This document shows, one piece after another, positions 41,319 to 51,022 of a stretch of DNA of 64,000 nt. Position numbers and translations under genes: made by a program. Numbering within the stretch: position 1 is the stretch's first letter; each line of letters begins with the position of its first letter. The DNA comes from Streptomyces sp. NRRL S-350 (GTDB lineage: Bacteria; Actinomycetota; Actinomycetes; Streptomycetales; Streptomycetaceae): NCBI RefSeq assembly GCF_000719705.1, contig NZ_JOHO01000001.1:219354-283353 (forward strand), in the 5' to 3' direction. The notes below the pieces were generated by a model. That model was not told the origin of the DNA and searched no databases. It saw only the letters and a program-made list of their open reading frames with translations.

Positions 41319-43916
41319 TCAGGACTTCGGGCGCGGTGGTCCGGCCGGCCGCTCGGCGCGGCGGATGCGGCGCGGCGGACCTGAGCTGGAGCCGGAGCTC
41401 GGCGCGGCTGGCGTGCTGCCGCTGCCCGGGCCGGCCGCCTTGGGCGCCGGCGCCTTGGGCGGGTTGGGCAGGGCCGGAACCGACGCCGGCCCGCCTGCGG
41501 GCTGGCCCTTCGGCGGAGTCACCGGCGTGCTCTTCGAAGCCGTCTTGGGCGTCGCCTTCGGAGCGGATGCACCTGGCCGCGGAGCCGTTCCCGGAACACG
41601 GGGAGCAGTGGCGGCGACCCTGGTTCCCATCGGCGTGGACGGCTTGGGCGGCGCCGTGGGCTGTGCCATCCCGAGCTGGATGTTCGCGCCGTGGCGTCCC
41701 ACGAACTTGCTCGCGGTGGCCACGTTGCGCACGTACTCGTCCTTGAACGCCTTGGCCTCGCCGTACTTCTTGTCCACCCGGTCGGCTGTCCGGTCCTTGA
41801 CTGCGGTGAGCTGGCCCTTGACCTGGTCGGCGCGGGCCTTCGCGGTTGCCGTGCCCCGCTTGGCCGCGGCGACTCCCCGCGGGATTCCGACCGGTGCGCC
41901 GACGGTGGCCAGGGCGGTGAACTTGGTGGCCTTCCACCCGTACTTGCCGGCCGCGGCCGCCACCTTGCCGGTGGCCATGGTGGCTCGGCCGCCCCTGGTC
42001 TGGGACAGCTTGTTCGCGGCGGCCGTGGCCAGGCGCTTCTTCAAGGTCTGCTTCGCCACGTTCTGTGCTGCGATCTTCGCCGCCGTGGCGGTGCCACCGG
42101 TGCCGACCGCGGTCGCGACGTTGGTGGCCAGCCTCGCGGCCGCGCGCACCCGCCCGCCCTTCTTCCCGGCCTGCGGCGGACCGGTCCACAGCTGCTTGGC
42201 GGTGCGGCCGACCTTGCTGAGTGGCTGGGTGACCTTCCGCGCTTCACCGCGGGCCTCACCCCAGACCTGCTTCAGGCCGGGGGCGGTCTCGGCGTACCGG
42301 CCGGGGGTGTTGAAGACGCTCTGCCGGGAGCCACCGACGCGCGCGTTGGCCAGGCGGCGGTTGAGGTTGACGGAGATCTGCCGGGCGGTCTCCTTGATCT
42401 TCTTGTGCCCGGCGAGTCCGGCGATCGCGGTGATGTCGATGGCGATGAACTTGACCGCCAGGACGCTGCCGGTGTCGGCACGGACGAGCGCGATGATGAT
42501 CAGAATGAAGATCGCCAAGAAGAGGATCGACAGGACCACGGCCAGTACGGCCTTGGTGATCGCCGAGACCCAGCGCCACAGGACAGCGCGCCCGCCGCCG
42601 GGCAGGATGCCGGCGCACAGCGCCCAGTGGCCGCGGATGCCTTCGAAGGCGATCCAGCCCTGCGCAGTGAGGAAGCCGCCAGTGACCAGGACCACCAGGA
42701 CCGAGACGATGATCGCGGCCAGGGCGACGAATGCAGCGCTGAAGGTGAGGTCGGCGGACGCCTTCTTCGCCTGGATCTTGGTGTTCTGGCCCTGGCACGC
42801 CTTGGTGAACTGGTCACCGGCGTTGAGGAGCTGGTCGCTGTAGGACGCGCCGCCGGGGTTCGCCCGGGTTGCCTCCCAGAAGTTGAGGCCCTTCTGCTGC
42901 CAGTTGTACTGAACGAGCTTGGCCTTGGCGAAGGCCTCGGCGCACTTCCCGTCGAAGACCTGCCCGTAGAGCATGAGCTGGGTCGGCTTGACGATGAAGG
43001 CGTCGACCAGGGCGTCGGTGATCGGCTTGCTGACGGTGGCGGTCTGGGCCTGAGTGTGGCTGGGGTCGTTGGAGAGGACCAGGCTGGAGATCTGCAGGGA
43101 CAGGTCTTTCGACTTGCCCAGCAGGCCCTCCTGGGACAGCAGCATCGTCGAGCCGCCGGGGCTGGGCTGGTCCTGGGTCCCGAGCAGCACCTGGGCCGGC
43201 GAGAGCAGCACCGTGGTGGCGATCGCGGCCACGACCAGGGACATCCCGGCCTCGGCGAAGCCTCGCGACTTCTGCTTGAACATGATGTGCCAGCCCGCGT
43301 AGACGCCGGCGAACGTGAGGAACAGCCCCGGCAGGCCCAACCTGTTGATCACCTGGTCGCGGATTGTCGTGGCGATGTGGTCGACCGGGCCGACGAGGAT
43401 CTTGGCCAGGCCGAAGTCGAGGGCCCACTTGATCAGCCAGCAGGCGAAGCCGATGAACCACTTCGCGATGCCGAAGAACAGCTGCGCCAGGATGTTCCAG
43501 ATCTTCAGGTCGATGTCGGTCCAGTCCCCGGTGTCCGCGCTGACGGTGTAGGCGGAGATCGGGACGCCGTACTGGTCCTTGACGTTGAAGGGCTGAAGGA
43601 GGCCGTCGGAGCCGTCCGCCGGCGACGTGCTCAGGTCGTCGACGGGCTTGCCGTCCGGCGGCGCCGGAGTCAGGCCCGGCCGCGGCTCGGTGATCGGGTT
43701 CGTCGGCGTCGGCTTGGGCGCCGGCGTCGGCTTGGGGGACGGGGTGGAGCCCGGGGCGGAGGGGGCCGGGCCCGGCGACGGCGTCGGGACCGGGTCGGCC
43801 CATGCCAGGGCGGCGAACAGAGCGAGGAAGACGGCGATCGGAATCGCGAGGAGCCAGACCCGGCGACGGCCGGTCTGCGGGCGCGGGCGGCGCACGGTGG
43901 CGCGGCGGGCGCTCAT
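41319..43916 (-). CDS. VirB6/TrbL-like polytopic membrane protein
   Basis: An 865-residue protein. An N-terminal signal/anchor (VWLLAIPIAVFLALFAALAWA) is followed by a Pro/Thr-rich stretch. The channel region has several membrane segments (FFGIAKWFIGFACWLIKW; LFLTFAGVYAGW; MSLVVAAIATTVLLS; FVALAAIIVSVLVVLV; AVVLSILFLAIFILIIIALV). The long C-terminal tail from about residue 520 is basic and Ala/Lys/Pro-rich. This matches actinobacterial VirB6-like channel subunits. Its start overlaps the VirB4-like stop (ATGA). Confidence 0.75.
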   Translation of the reverse strand: MSARRATVRRPRPQTGRRRVWLLAIPIAVFLALFAALAWADPVPTPSPGPAPSAPGSTPSPKPTPAPKPTPTNPITEPRPGLTPAPPDGKPVDDLSTSPADGSDGLLQPFNVKDQYGVPISAYTVSADTGDWTDIDLKIWNILAQLFFGIAKWFIGFACWLIKWALDFGLAKILVGPVDHIATTIRDQVINRLGLPGLFLTFAGVYAGWHIMFKQKSRGFAEAGMSLVVAAIATTVLLSPAQVLLGTQDQPSPGGSTMLLSQEGLLGKSKDLSLQISSLVLSNDPSHTQAQTATVSKPITDALVDAFIVKPTQLMLYGQVFDGKCAEAFAKAKLVQYNWQQKGLNFWEATRANPGGASYSDQLLNAGDQFTKACQGQNTKIQAKKASADLTFSAAFVALAAIIVSVLVVLVTGGFLTAQGWIAFEGIRGHWALCAGILPGGGRAVLWRWVSAITKAVLAVVLSILFLAIFILIIIALVRADTGSVLAVKFIAIDITAIAGLAGHKKIKETARQISVNLNRRLANARVGGSRQSVFNTPGRYAETAPGLKQVWGEARGEARKVTQPLSKVGRTAKQLWTGPPQAGKKGGRVRAAARLATNVATAVGTGGTATAAKIAAQNVAKQTLKKRLATAAANKLSQTRGGRATMATGKVAAAAGKYGWKATKFTALATVGAPVGIPRGVAAAKRGTATAKARADQVKGQLTAVKDRTADRVDKKYGEAKAFKDEYVRNVATASKFVGRHGANIQLGMAQPTAPPKPSTPMGTRVAATAPRVPGTAPRPGASAPKATPKTASKSTPVTPPKGQPAGGPASVPALPNPPKAPAPKAAGPGSGSTPAAPSSGSSSGPPRRIRRAERPAGPPRPKS

Positions 43917-46516
43917 GCGAAGCTCTTCTCAAGCGCCGGGACCGCGTCCAGCTCTTCGACTTCAGCGTCCTTGCCGCCAGGGGTGGTGTGGATCGCGTCG
44001 GCCGCGCGCTCATCCGCCGGGATCAGAACCTTCATGCCGCCGATCCGCTTGCGCAGGTCGCGGTACAGGCACTCACCGGCCCGCAGCAGCCGCTCCGTGT
44101 CGGAGACGTTGATCGGGCTCAGGTTCTCCGTGATGACCTTGAGCATCTGCGGGTCGGCCGGGTCGAGGTCCAGGAACTCCAGGCACCGGCTCGCCAGCGT
44201 CTTGCCGCGGTGGCGGAAGACGAAGATGTGGGACAGCAGCGACCTGATCTTGTCGCCGATCTCGTTCCGCGGCCCGATGTCGTACGGGTCGTGGCTGCCG
44301 GCGAAGACGCCCGCGAAGTGCTTGCGGCCGTCCGCGATGATCTCCAGGAGCAGGTTGGAGCCCTCCGCGCTCGAGGTCAGCCACCAGCACTCGTCCAGGA
44401 AGACACCCGTGAACTCGGCCGGGTTGGAGAAGGCGATCTCCCTGCACAGGGCCGTGATGAGGTACATCAGGCGCCAGCCGAAGAGCTTTTCGATCTCCAG
44501 GCTGCCGAGTCGGTGCTCGGCGAGCTCTTCCTTCGTCGGCAGGCCGATGCGGTCGACCGCGAAGACGATGCTGTCGGCGTTGGTGATCTGGACGACCGGC
44601 AGCGTCGGGTCGAAGATGACCTTGCCCAGGTCCTTCTTGGCCAGGGCGCGGAGGGTGCGCACCAGCTCCGAGGCGGAGGCGCGCACCGCGGCGTCGTTGG
44701 GCTCGTCCGGGTCCGGGGTCTTGGCGCGCCGGGCCAGCGTGTCGACCAGGGCGCTCATGCTCGGGTTCGGCGCAAGGCGGGTCGCCTCGATGGCCTCGGC
44801 CAGCGTGACGCCCTCGACGCTCATGGAGCCGATGCCCAGCAGAGGGGTCAGGAAGGACTCGCAGTACCGCGCGGCCCGTGGCCCGCGGAAGACCCGCAGG
44901 GGGTCCAGGGATATGCCGGCCGTCTCGTCGACCCGGATGATCTGCGTGGTGCCGGGGCACGCGGCGGCGAACCGGCTCCATTCCTGCTGCGGGGTCCGGT
45001 CGATGACCAGCGCCCGGCCCCGGCTGCCGGCGGTGCCCTCGCGGTGGCCGGTGGACAGGATCGAGTGCATGGCCGTCTTCATGGCGACGCTCTTGCCGGA
45101 GCCAAGCTCGCCGACGAACGCCGCGGAGGCGCTCGCGTTCACCTTCGGGCCGTGGCTGAAGTCGACCAGGACCGGTCGCACGCCGCCGCCGTTGAGCTGG
45201 AGCCCGTACAGGCTGCCGGTGTCATCGCCGAGCGCGGCGCCGCAGAAGGGGAGGGCCATCGCGAAGTCGCGGGCGAGGAGGTACTGGGTGTAGTCCATGA
45301 CGGGCTTGGGCGTGGGGACGCCGGGGAGCATCGCGTGGAAGAGGGCGGCCTGGTCACCGACCGGCCGCACCAGCGTGTAGTCGTTGCCCCCGAAGTGGGC
45401 GGCCAGGCTGCTGGCCTTCTCGTTGGCCTCGTCCGCGTCGGCGCCCCACACGCACGTCATGACGGTCGCCCGGATCTCGACCTCGGTCGAGGAGGAGGTC
45501 AGGCGGTCGCGGTACTCGTCCAGCTGGAACGAGGCCTTGTCCAGGGAGGCAGGCACGCCCGCGGTTTCGCCCTCGTACTCGCCTCGCTGGTGGGCGAGCT
45601 CGCGCTGCTGGCGGCGCGATCGGGGCTCGGCCTTGGAGCCGGCCTCAATGTGCAGGCGGACGGCCCAGTCCACGGGGAACCCGAAGTCATCGAGGGCGCT
45701 GAGGTACTCGCTGCCGGGGAAGACGAAGCTCTCGGGCATCTCGGACAGGACGCAGAACGCCTGGTAGGAGTCGCCGTGCTCGGTCGACGACTTCAGGTAG
45801 CGGCGACGGAAGGGGTTGACCGGCGCCTTGGATCCGCTGTCGCTGCGGGCCCCTTCGTCCAGGAGCACCTGGGTGTGCGCGGTGACCGTGTGGCCGCGGC
45901 CGCGCAGGGAGCGGGCGGCTCCCTCCTCGGGCAGGAGCGGCTCGCTGACGCCGCGACGGGCGCTGTGTCCGTATATCCAGAGGATCTCGGCCTCAGTAGC
46001 CGGCCTCATCTTGATCCCGGTCGGCCAGGAGGCGGCCATCCGCCGGGCATCGGCGAATCGCTTCTCCTCCTCGGCGACGCTCACCGGCGGCACCGGCATG
46101 CCGAGCGTGGAGAGCAGCTCCCCCTGCGCGGAGGCGAACACGGCCTTCGCCGACTCCTTGAAGTCGGCGGCCGGCAGCGGAACCGCGATGAAGTCCACCC
46201 GGCCCGTCAGCTCCCAGTCCTCCAGCTGGTCGAGGACCTTCAGGGACAGGTCGATGTACTCCGGCGACTTGTCGAGGTCCACCCCGGAGGTCATGCGTGT
46301 GACTACCGACGCCGCGTCGACCTGCGGGCACAGCGAGAGCAGCAGGACCTCGCCGCGCAGCGACTTGAAGAGCGCTTCGAGGGCGTCCAGCCGCTCCCTC
46401 TTCGTGGCCCGGGAGGCGTGGGTGTAGTTCTCGGAGTCCACCTTCCACACGCCCCACACGGCGGCGTTCTTGGTCCAGAGGAGGTGGCCGCTGATGTGCC
46501 GGACGGGGAGGCGCAT
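43913..46516 (-). CDS. VirB4/TraC-like conjugation ATPase
   Basis: An 867-residue protein with N-terminal VirB4 features and a C-terminal P-loop ATPase. Walker A is FVGELGSGKSV near residue 469. Walker B is GVFLDECWWL, followed by ADGRKHFAGVFAGSHDP. It powers assembly or transfer in type IV secretion. It overlaps the VirB6-like gene by four bases. Confidence 0.85.
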   Translation of the reverse strand: MRLPVRHISGHLLWTKNAAVWGVWKVDSENYTHASRATKRERLDALEALFKSLRGEVLLLSLCPQVDAASVVTRMTSGVDLDKSPEYIDLSLKVLDQLEDWELTGRVDFIAVPLPAADFKESAKAVFASAQGELLSTLGMPVPPVSVAEEEKRFADARRMAASWPTGIKMRPATEAEILWIYGHSARRGVSEPLLPEEGAARSLRGRGHTVTAHTQVLLDEGARSDSGSKAPVNPFRRRYLKSSTEHGDSYQAFCVLSEMPESFVFPGSEYLSALDDFGFPVDWAVRLHIEAGSKAEPRSRRQQRELAHQRGEYEGETAGVPASLDKASFQLDEYRDRLTSSSTEVEIRATVMTCVWGADADEANEKASSLAAHFGGNDYTLVRPVGDQAALFHAMLPGVPTPKPVMDYTQYLLARDFAMALPFCGAALGDDTGSLYGLQLNGGGVRPVLVDFSHGPKVNASASAAFVGELGSGKSVAMKTAMHSILSTGHREGTAGSRGRALVIDRTPQQEWSRFAAACPGTTQIIRVDETAGISLDPLRVFRGPRAARYCESFLTPLLGIGSMSVEGVTLAEAIEATRLAPNPSMSALVDTLARRAKTPDPDEPNDAAVRASASELVRTLRALAKKDLGKVIFDPTLPVVQITNADSIVFAVDRIGLPTKEELAEHRLGSLEIEKLFGWRLMYLITALCREIAFSNPAEFTGVFLDECWWLTSSAEGSNLLLEIIADGRKHFAGVFAGSHDPYDIGPRNEIGDKIRSLLSHIFVFRHRGKTLASRCLEFLDLDPADPQMLKVITENLSPINVSDTERLLRAGECLYRDLRKRIGGMKVLIPADERAADAIHTTPGGKDAEVEELDAVPALEKSFA

Positions 46517-46603
46517 GGGATTCCTACTTTCGGTGCGAAGTACGAGGGGGTGCCGCGCCGGTCGGCTCCGGAGGCCGGGCCGGCGCGGCGAGTGGAAAGG
46601 AGG

Positions 46604-46897
46604 TCAGGGGGCCGGGACGGTGCCGGCCGGTGCCTCGTAGGGAGCGGTGATCCGGTTCAGGGCGGCGCGGACGCGCGCGGCGTTGCCGGTGATCCAGGAG
46701 GCGAAGACCTCCTCGCTCACCTGGCCGCGGCAGGCCCTGGCCTCCTCCGCGGGGCTGCCGGCCCGCGCGGCGGCCGCTTCGAGGTGCTTCATCGCGGCGA
46801 CCAGATCAGTGATCAGCGGCGTCTCGATGAGGGCGACCTTGCGCACGTGGTCGCAGGAGGCGGCCGGGACGAGGGAGGCCGGGGAGATGGTGTTCAT
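46604..46897 (-). CDS. Small helical protein in the secretion operon
   Basis: A 97-residue protein (PLITDLVAAMKHLEAAAARAG; ASWITGNAARVRAALNRI). No domain is recognised. It lies between the VirB4-like gene and a two-span membrane protein. The upstream extension of the frame overlaps another gene and is rejected. Confidence 0.5.
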   Translation of the reverse strand: MNTISPASLVPAASCDHVRKVALIETPLITDLVAAMKHLEAAAARAGSPAEEARACRGQVSEEVFASWITGNAARVRAALNRITAPYEAPAGTVPAP

Positions 46898-46929
46898 TGC
46901 TGGTAGTCCTTCGGAAGTAGAAGTAGGGG

Positions 46930-47520
46930 TCATCGCTCGTCGAGCGAGGCGAGCAGTGCCTGCAGGCCGGACCTGGCCGGCGGGCGGGTCGCGGGCGTCG
47001 GCGAGGCTGCGACCGGAGCGGGCTGCGGGGCGGGGGCCCGGCGCGGAGCCGGCCGGGCCGCCGGCTTTCGGGCCGCGGGGACGGCCGCTGGGACCGGCTT
47101 GGCCTGAGCGGCCCGAGGGGGAGTGCGCACGTGGACGGTGCAGGTGGCGCCGGCCAGCCGCGGCCGACTCCGGTGCTGGGGCGAGCCCGCCAGCCGGCCG
47201 TCGGCCGGGGTCGACGCGTAGACCAGGAGGCTGCGCAGCGCCCGGGCGGGATCGCGTCCGTCCAGGCGGGCGTATCGCAGGACCCAGGCCGCACCCCAGG
47301 GCAGGATGACCATCGCCAGGACGTTCATGACGCCGAAGTGGGCCCACAGCTGCCGGGTGATGACCAGGAGCAGGAAGGTGGCGACCATCGTCACGATCTG
47401 CGTGATCGTGTACGGGCCGCCGGGGAGCCGCCCGGCGCCCGGGAGCTTCCCGATCACCAACGGGTGCTTGCGCGCCCGGGTGTAGGAGTGCCCGATCAGC
47501 TGTTCCTCGTCGGCGCTCAC
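46930..47520 (-). CDS. Two-span membrane protein (VirB3/PrgI-like position)
   Basis: A 196-residue protein. Residues 1-40 include HPLVIGKLPGAGRLPGGPYT; two membrane segments follow (ITQIVTMVATFLLLVITRQL and FGVMNVLAMVILPWGAAWVL). The C-terminus is Pro/Ala/Arg-rich. Its position between a VirB2-like and a VirB4-like gene is that of a VirB3-type subunit. The GTG start overlaps the upstream stop (GTGA). Confidence 0.6.
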   Translation of the reverse strand: MSADEEQLIGHSYTRARKHPLVIGKLPGAGRLPGGPYTITQIVTMVATFLLLVITRQLWAHFGVMNVLAMVILPWGAAWVLRYARLDGRDPARALRSLLVYASTPADGRLAGSPQHRSRPRLAGATCTVHVRTPPRAAQAKPVPAAVPAARKPAARPAPRRAPAPQPAPVAASPTPATRPPARSGLQALLASLDER

Positions 47521-47852
47521 AGCACGGGCCCGTCGCCGGCTGCGGGCGGCTGGATCACCGGCGGGACCACGAGGTGGATGGCCTTGGTGCCGGTGTCGTT
47601 GATCTCGGAGCCGACCTTGCCCTGGAGGCTGGGCATGTTGGCGATGCCCCACAGGACAAGCGCGCCGAGCAGGAATGCGACGGCGGTGGCTACCCAGGAC
47701 TTGGTGCGCCAGTAGGCGCCGATGATGGCGACGACGACCAGGACGCCGGCGACCAGCTTGACCAGGGTGCCGACCTGGTTGGTCTTGGTCGTGGCCCAGG
47801 TGAGGATGTCGCCGGCCAGCAGGACGGTGTTCGGGTCGGTGGTGGTGTGCAT
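47517..47852 (-). CDS. VirB2-like small membrane protein
   Basis: A 111-residue protein with two hydrophobic segments (LVKLVAGVLVVVAIIGAYW and ATAVAFLLGALVLWGIA) separated by a short basic loop (RTKSW), as in VirB2/TrbC-type subunits. No classical signal peptide is seen. Confidence 0.55.
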   Translation of the reverse strand: MHTTTDPNTVLLAGDILTWATTKTNQVGTLVKLVAGVLVVVAIIGAYWRTKSWVATAVAFLLGALVLWGIANMPSLQGKVGSEINDTGTKAIHLVVPPVIQPPAAGDGPVL

Positions 47853-47876
47853 CGTTCTTCTCTCTGGATCACAGGG

Positions 47877-48995
47877 TTAGGAGCTCGACGGCGACGGCGA
47901 GGGGCTGGCCCCTGTGCCGTCCGTGCCGCCGGAGTTGGGGGAGGGGGCGACCAGCGCAGGGGTGCCTCCGCGCTGGAGCACCGGGGCGGACCCGAGGGAG
48001 GCGACCTCCCAGCGGCCGCCGCGCGAGCGCAGCGTCAGCGCGTAGGTCAGCGGGTACGTCGCGCCGGAGGCGTCCTTGGCGTTGACCGTGGCCAGGGCCT
48101 GGCGGACGGCGCCGTCGGTGGGGACCGTGGTGCTGCTGGTGTTGCCCGAGTCGTCGGCGACGTCGGTGATCTCGACACCGGCGTACGGCGCCGGGGCGAT
48201 GGCCTGCAGGGTGACGCCGGGGGAGGTGTACCGATCGAGCTCGCCCTTGCCGGCGAGGTACGCGCTGAGGAATCCGGCGATCGTCTGCGTCGCGGGGTCG
48301 GCCGGGTTGCTGCCGCGGTCGGTTCCGTAGCCGAGCCCGCTGGGCTTCAACGCGCCCGGTGCCGCGACCTGGGCCGGCAGGGCCGTCGCCGCGTAGCCCG
48401 CCGCTCCGTCGTCGGACTTCTTGCTCCCGCCCGCAGACAGGGGGCCCAGCACCTGGACGGGGACCTGGTAGTACTGCAGGCCCGCGTCGGTCCAGGCGCC
48501 CTTGGCGTCCTTCTGCGCCACCCGGGCCGCGACGGTCACCGTCCAGTACCCCGGCTGCACCTCGCGGCTGGCCACCGCCACGGTGCGCGTGGTGCTGCGC
48601 GTCCCCGGCTGGTTGGTCAGCGTGATCGACCCGGCGAAGTAGGGGCTGAGCGAGCTCTCGGTGCCCTGCCCGGCCTCGATGTAGGCCGCCACGTACAGCT
48701 GCGCGAATCCGCTGGGCCCGGTGTCGGCGACCGACTGCGCGGCCGGTGCCGCAGCGGGCGCACTCTGGGCCGGGGCAGAGGTGCCGAGCAGCGACGCGAC
48801 CCCCAGCAGCGGGCCGGAGGCGATCAGGACCCAGGCCCCGATGCGGGCCAGCCGTGTAGCGCCGGACAGGCTGGCGGTGCTGGTCTGCCAGCCGGTCTCG
48901 TCCTCGCTGTCGACGACGTCCGGCTCCGGGTGCGCTGCGGGGACGTCGTCCCACGTCTCGTCCTCGGCCGCCGGCCGGCGGCGGCGGAGCTTCAC
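47877..48995 (-). CDS. TcpC-like conjugal transfer protein
   Basis: A 372-residue protein: a cytoplasmic acidic N-terminus, one membrane segment near residue 50 (IGAWVLIASGPLLGVASLLG), then two domains of NTF2-like size. These include FAQLYVAAYIEAG, YWTVTVAARVAQ and YYQVPVQVLG, then IAGFLSAYLAGKGELDRYTSPG and YPLTYALTLRSRGGRWEVASLG. This is the layout of TcpC/VirB8-type scaffold proteins of Gram-positive conjugation systems. The C-terminus is a Gly/Ser/Pro tail. The GTG start overlaps the upstream gene (GTGA). Confidence 0.7.
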   Translation of the reverse strand: MKLRRRRPAAEDETWDDVPAAHPEPDVVDSEDETGWQTSTASLSGATRLARIGAWVLIASGPLLGVASLLGTSAPAQSAPAAAPAAQSVADTGPSGFAQLYVAAYIEAGQGTESSLSPYFAGSITLTNQPGTRSTTRTVAVASREVQPGYWTVTVAARVAQKDAKGAWTDAGLQYYQVPVQVLGPLSAGGSKKSDDGAAGYAATALPAQVAAPGALKPSGLGYGTDRGSNPADPATQTIAGFLSAYLAGKGELDRYTSPGVTLQAIAPAPYAGVEITDVADDSGNTSSTTVPTDGAVRQALATVNAKDASGATYPLTYALTLRSRGGRWEVASLGSAPVLQRGGTPALVAPSPNSGGTDGTGASPSPSPSSS

Positions 48996-49273
48996 GACGC
49001 CCTCCGCTCGGCCTGGGCGGTGATGACGGCGCGGATCCGCTCGCGCAGCTCGTCGGGGGTGCGCTGGAGCATCGACTCCCAGGACTGCAGGGCGGGCTCG
49101 GAGTCGCGCTCCATGAAGCGGCGCAGGGCCTGGTGCACGCCGCGGTCGAGCGGGGCAAGGACGAGCGCGGTGCCCAACTCGGTCAGCTGGCGGCGGGCGC
49201 GGGCGACGCGGGTCTCGTCCTCGTCGAGGAGAGAGTCGGAGGGTCCGTGCGGGCCGGCGAGGGAAGTGGACAC
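48992..49273 (-). CDS. Small protein leading the secretion operon
   Basis: About 93 residues from the GTG at 49273 (VSTSLAGPHGPSDSLLDEDE), which has GGGAG seven bases upstream. A GTG at 49336 is in frame but touches element B4 and would precede the expected transcript start. The protein is helical and charged (RVARARRQLTELGTALVLAPLDR; TPDELRERIRAVIT). Function unknown. Confidence 0.5.
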   Translation of the reverse strand: MSTSLAGPHGPSDSLLDEDETRVARARRQLTELGTALVLAPLDRGVHQALRRFMERDSEPALQSWESMLQRTPDELRERIRAVITAQAERRAS

Positions 49274-49335
49274 AGTGGTACTCCCGGTCTCGGTGGTGGG
49301 GCTGGGCGGAAAGAGGTCGTGGATGCGGATCGCCA

Positions 49336-49366
49336 CTAGAGGTGTCGATCGGGGCCGCGGTGTGAC
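49336..49366 (-). promoter_or_regulatory. Promoter-like element B4
   Basis: Minus strand: GTCACAC (49366-49360), 15 bases, CACCTCTAG ending at 49336; only the last base differs from the other copies. It drives the secretion operon 49273 to 39146. Confidence 0.75.
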
Positions 49367-49384
49367 GGTCGGCGGCCGGGAACT

Positions 49385-50314
49385 TCAGACGGTGGCGAGG
49401 TAGCCGTTCAGATCGGCGTCGCGCAGGGGGCGGACCGCCCGGCTGGCGCGCTGGCGGAGCCGGGCGCCTTCGGCTCCCATGGCGCGGGTGGTGCGGAACG
49501 CCTGGTCGGGGTCGAGCGAGGTGCTGAGGTAGTACTCCGTGATCCGCTGGGCGTCGGAGACCTTCAGCGCCTGGATGTCGACCGCCCACATGACCAGGGC
49601 CAAGAGCTCGGTACGGGCCTCGCCGTCGGTCAGCTCCGGCTCGTCCTGGCTGACGAGGTCGAGCTCGGCGGCGTGCGCCAGGAGGTCGGCGAGCTCGAAC
49701 TGCAGGAGAGGGTCCGGCGACTCGGTGCCGATGAGCGGCACCTGCGGGTCGCCAGCCAGCGGCGCCAGCGACCGGGTGATCTTGCGGAGCTCGCGGCGGT
49801 CGTCGAAGTCGTCGGCCAGCGTGCTCTGGGCCAGCATCAGCGTGTCCATCGACAGGTTCGCGAAGATCGCTCGGGGACGGCGGTCCAGCGGGTAGGTGCG
49901 CACCACCTCGAACAGCGCGCTCAGGACCGTGCTGAAGATGACCTCCCAGTCGACCCCGGGCCGCAGCTGGGTCTTGGCCATCAAGATCGCCTTGGGCAGG
50001 AGAATCCGGACGGCGACCCGCCAGGCCACCTGTCCGTCGAAGTCGTCGGCGGTAGCCCGCCGCAGCAGCGCGGCCAGGGCCTGGTCGTGGCCGGCCCAGT
50101 CACCGCGGCGGAAGAGCTGGACCAGGCGCTCGACGACGTCCTGGGGGGTACGGACGCCGGAGAACTGCTCGTCCTCCTCCGACCAGCGAAGGATCCGGTC
50201 CGCGGCGCGGGGGTCGTAGCTGAGGACCTCCCAGTCGCGGTTCATGCGCTGCAGGGCGCCGTACCCGGACCCGGGGAGAGCGGTGGCAGAGGCGGTGCGG
50301 TTCTTGGTGGCCAC
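49385..50314 (-). CDS. Sigma-factor-like helix-turn-helix protein
   Basis: A 309-residue protein. The middle part (FEVVRTYPLDRRPRAIFANLSMDT) resembles a group of Streptomyces element-encoded proteins with a RIRTYPxxRRPxxIAANLxLDT region. The C-terminus (DIQALKVSDAQRITEYYL, then MGAEGARLRQRASRAVRPLR) looks like sigma region 4 with a helix-turn-helix. No complete sigma-70 domain set is evident, so the assignment is tentative. It ends 19 bp before element B4 and follows the iteron region, so it is well placed to control the backbone genes. Confidence 0.5.
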   Translation of the reverse strand: MATKNRTASATALPGSGYGALQRMNRDWEVLSYDPRAADRILRWSEEDEQFSGVRTPQDVVERLVQLFRRGDWAGHDQALAALLRRATADDFDGQVAWRVAVRILLPKAILMAKTQLRPGVDWEVIFSTVLSALFEVVRTYPLDRRPRAIFANLSMDTLMLAQSTLADDFDDRRELRKITRSLAPLAGDPQVPLIGTESPDPLLQFELADLLAHAAELDLVSQDEPELTDGEARTELLALVMWAVDIQALKVSDAQRITEYYLSTSLDPDQAFRTTRAMGAEGARLRQRASRAVRPLRDADLNGYLATV

Positions 50315-50367
50315 GTCCGTGCCCGTCCTTTCGCGTCATCTGGCTGATGTCGCTCACGCTCTTCGCA

Positions 50368-51022
50368 CCCCCCTTGTCCGCGGCCTGATCGACTTCCGCG
50401 GCCGGTGCGGTCCAGGGGAAACGCCGATGCGGTCCGGCTGGACAAGGGGTGCGCGGACAAGGGGGTGCGGTGCGGTGCGGTGCGCGGACAAGGGGGGGGC
50501 CGCACCGCACCGACGGCCCCGACCGCACCGCACCACCGGGTGCGGCGCGCTGATGCGGTGCGGTGGTGCGGTGGTGCGGTCGCCGTTCCGCACCACCGCG
50601 ATCCAGGCCGTCACCCCTGGGTGCGGTGCGGTGGTGCGGGAGGTGCGGTGCGGACGCTGCACCACCCCCTCACGGCCCAAGGCGGTCAGGGGCAGGGAAG
50701 CCGGCATGGACGCGGAGGGTGACCGGGGGGAGAGATCTCTCCCCCTGTGAGCGGCTGCCGGCCCGACCCCGCGCCTTCGCGGCCGCGGGCACCGAACGAG
50801 GCTGGGCGCGCGTCGGGCGGGCGGGAGGTGACCCCGGTCCAGGAGAAACGCGGTCGGGGCTGACCTGGACAAGGGGTGCGGCCAGACACCGGACAAGGGG
50901 GTCAGGGTGCATACCGGGCCCTGGACAAGGGGGTGCCCCGGACGGCGGTCGAGCTGGACAAGGGGGCAGCCAGACACCGGACAAGGGGTGGTGACCAGAG
51001 GGTCCTTCCCGGACAAGGGGGG
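50368..51022. repeat. Iteron cluster 1, GGACAAGGGGGTG
   Basis: Copies begin at about 50440, 50455, 50486, 50867, 50891, 50923, 50956, 50979 and 51011 on the plus strand, with one inverted copy at 50368-50379 (CCCCCCTTGTCC). The core GGACAAGGGG is invariant. Three more copies lie beyond the initiator gene at 53442-53649. Confidence 0.8.
50726..50745. repeat. 20-bp perfect palindrome GGGGGAGAGATCTCTCCCCC
   Basis: Related to the palindromic boxes at 63161-63402. A candidate binding site for a partition or regulatory protein. Confidence 0.6.

Noticed and set aside
41691..46906. Plus-strand frames of 1,200 and 1,034 codons opposite the VirB6- and VirB4-like genes
   Set aside because: Antisense openness caused by GC3 bias; the minus-strand VirB6- and VirB4-like proteins explain the DNA.
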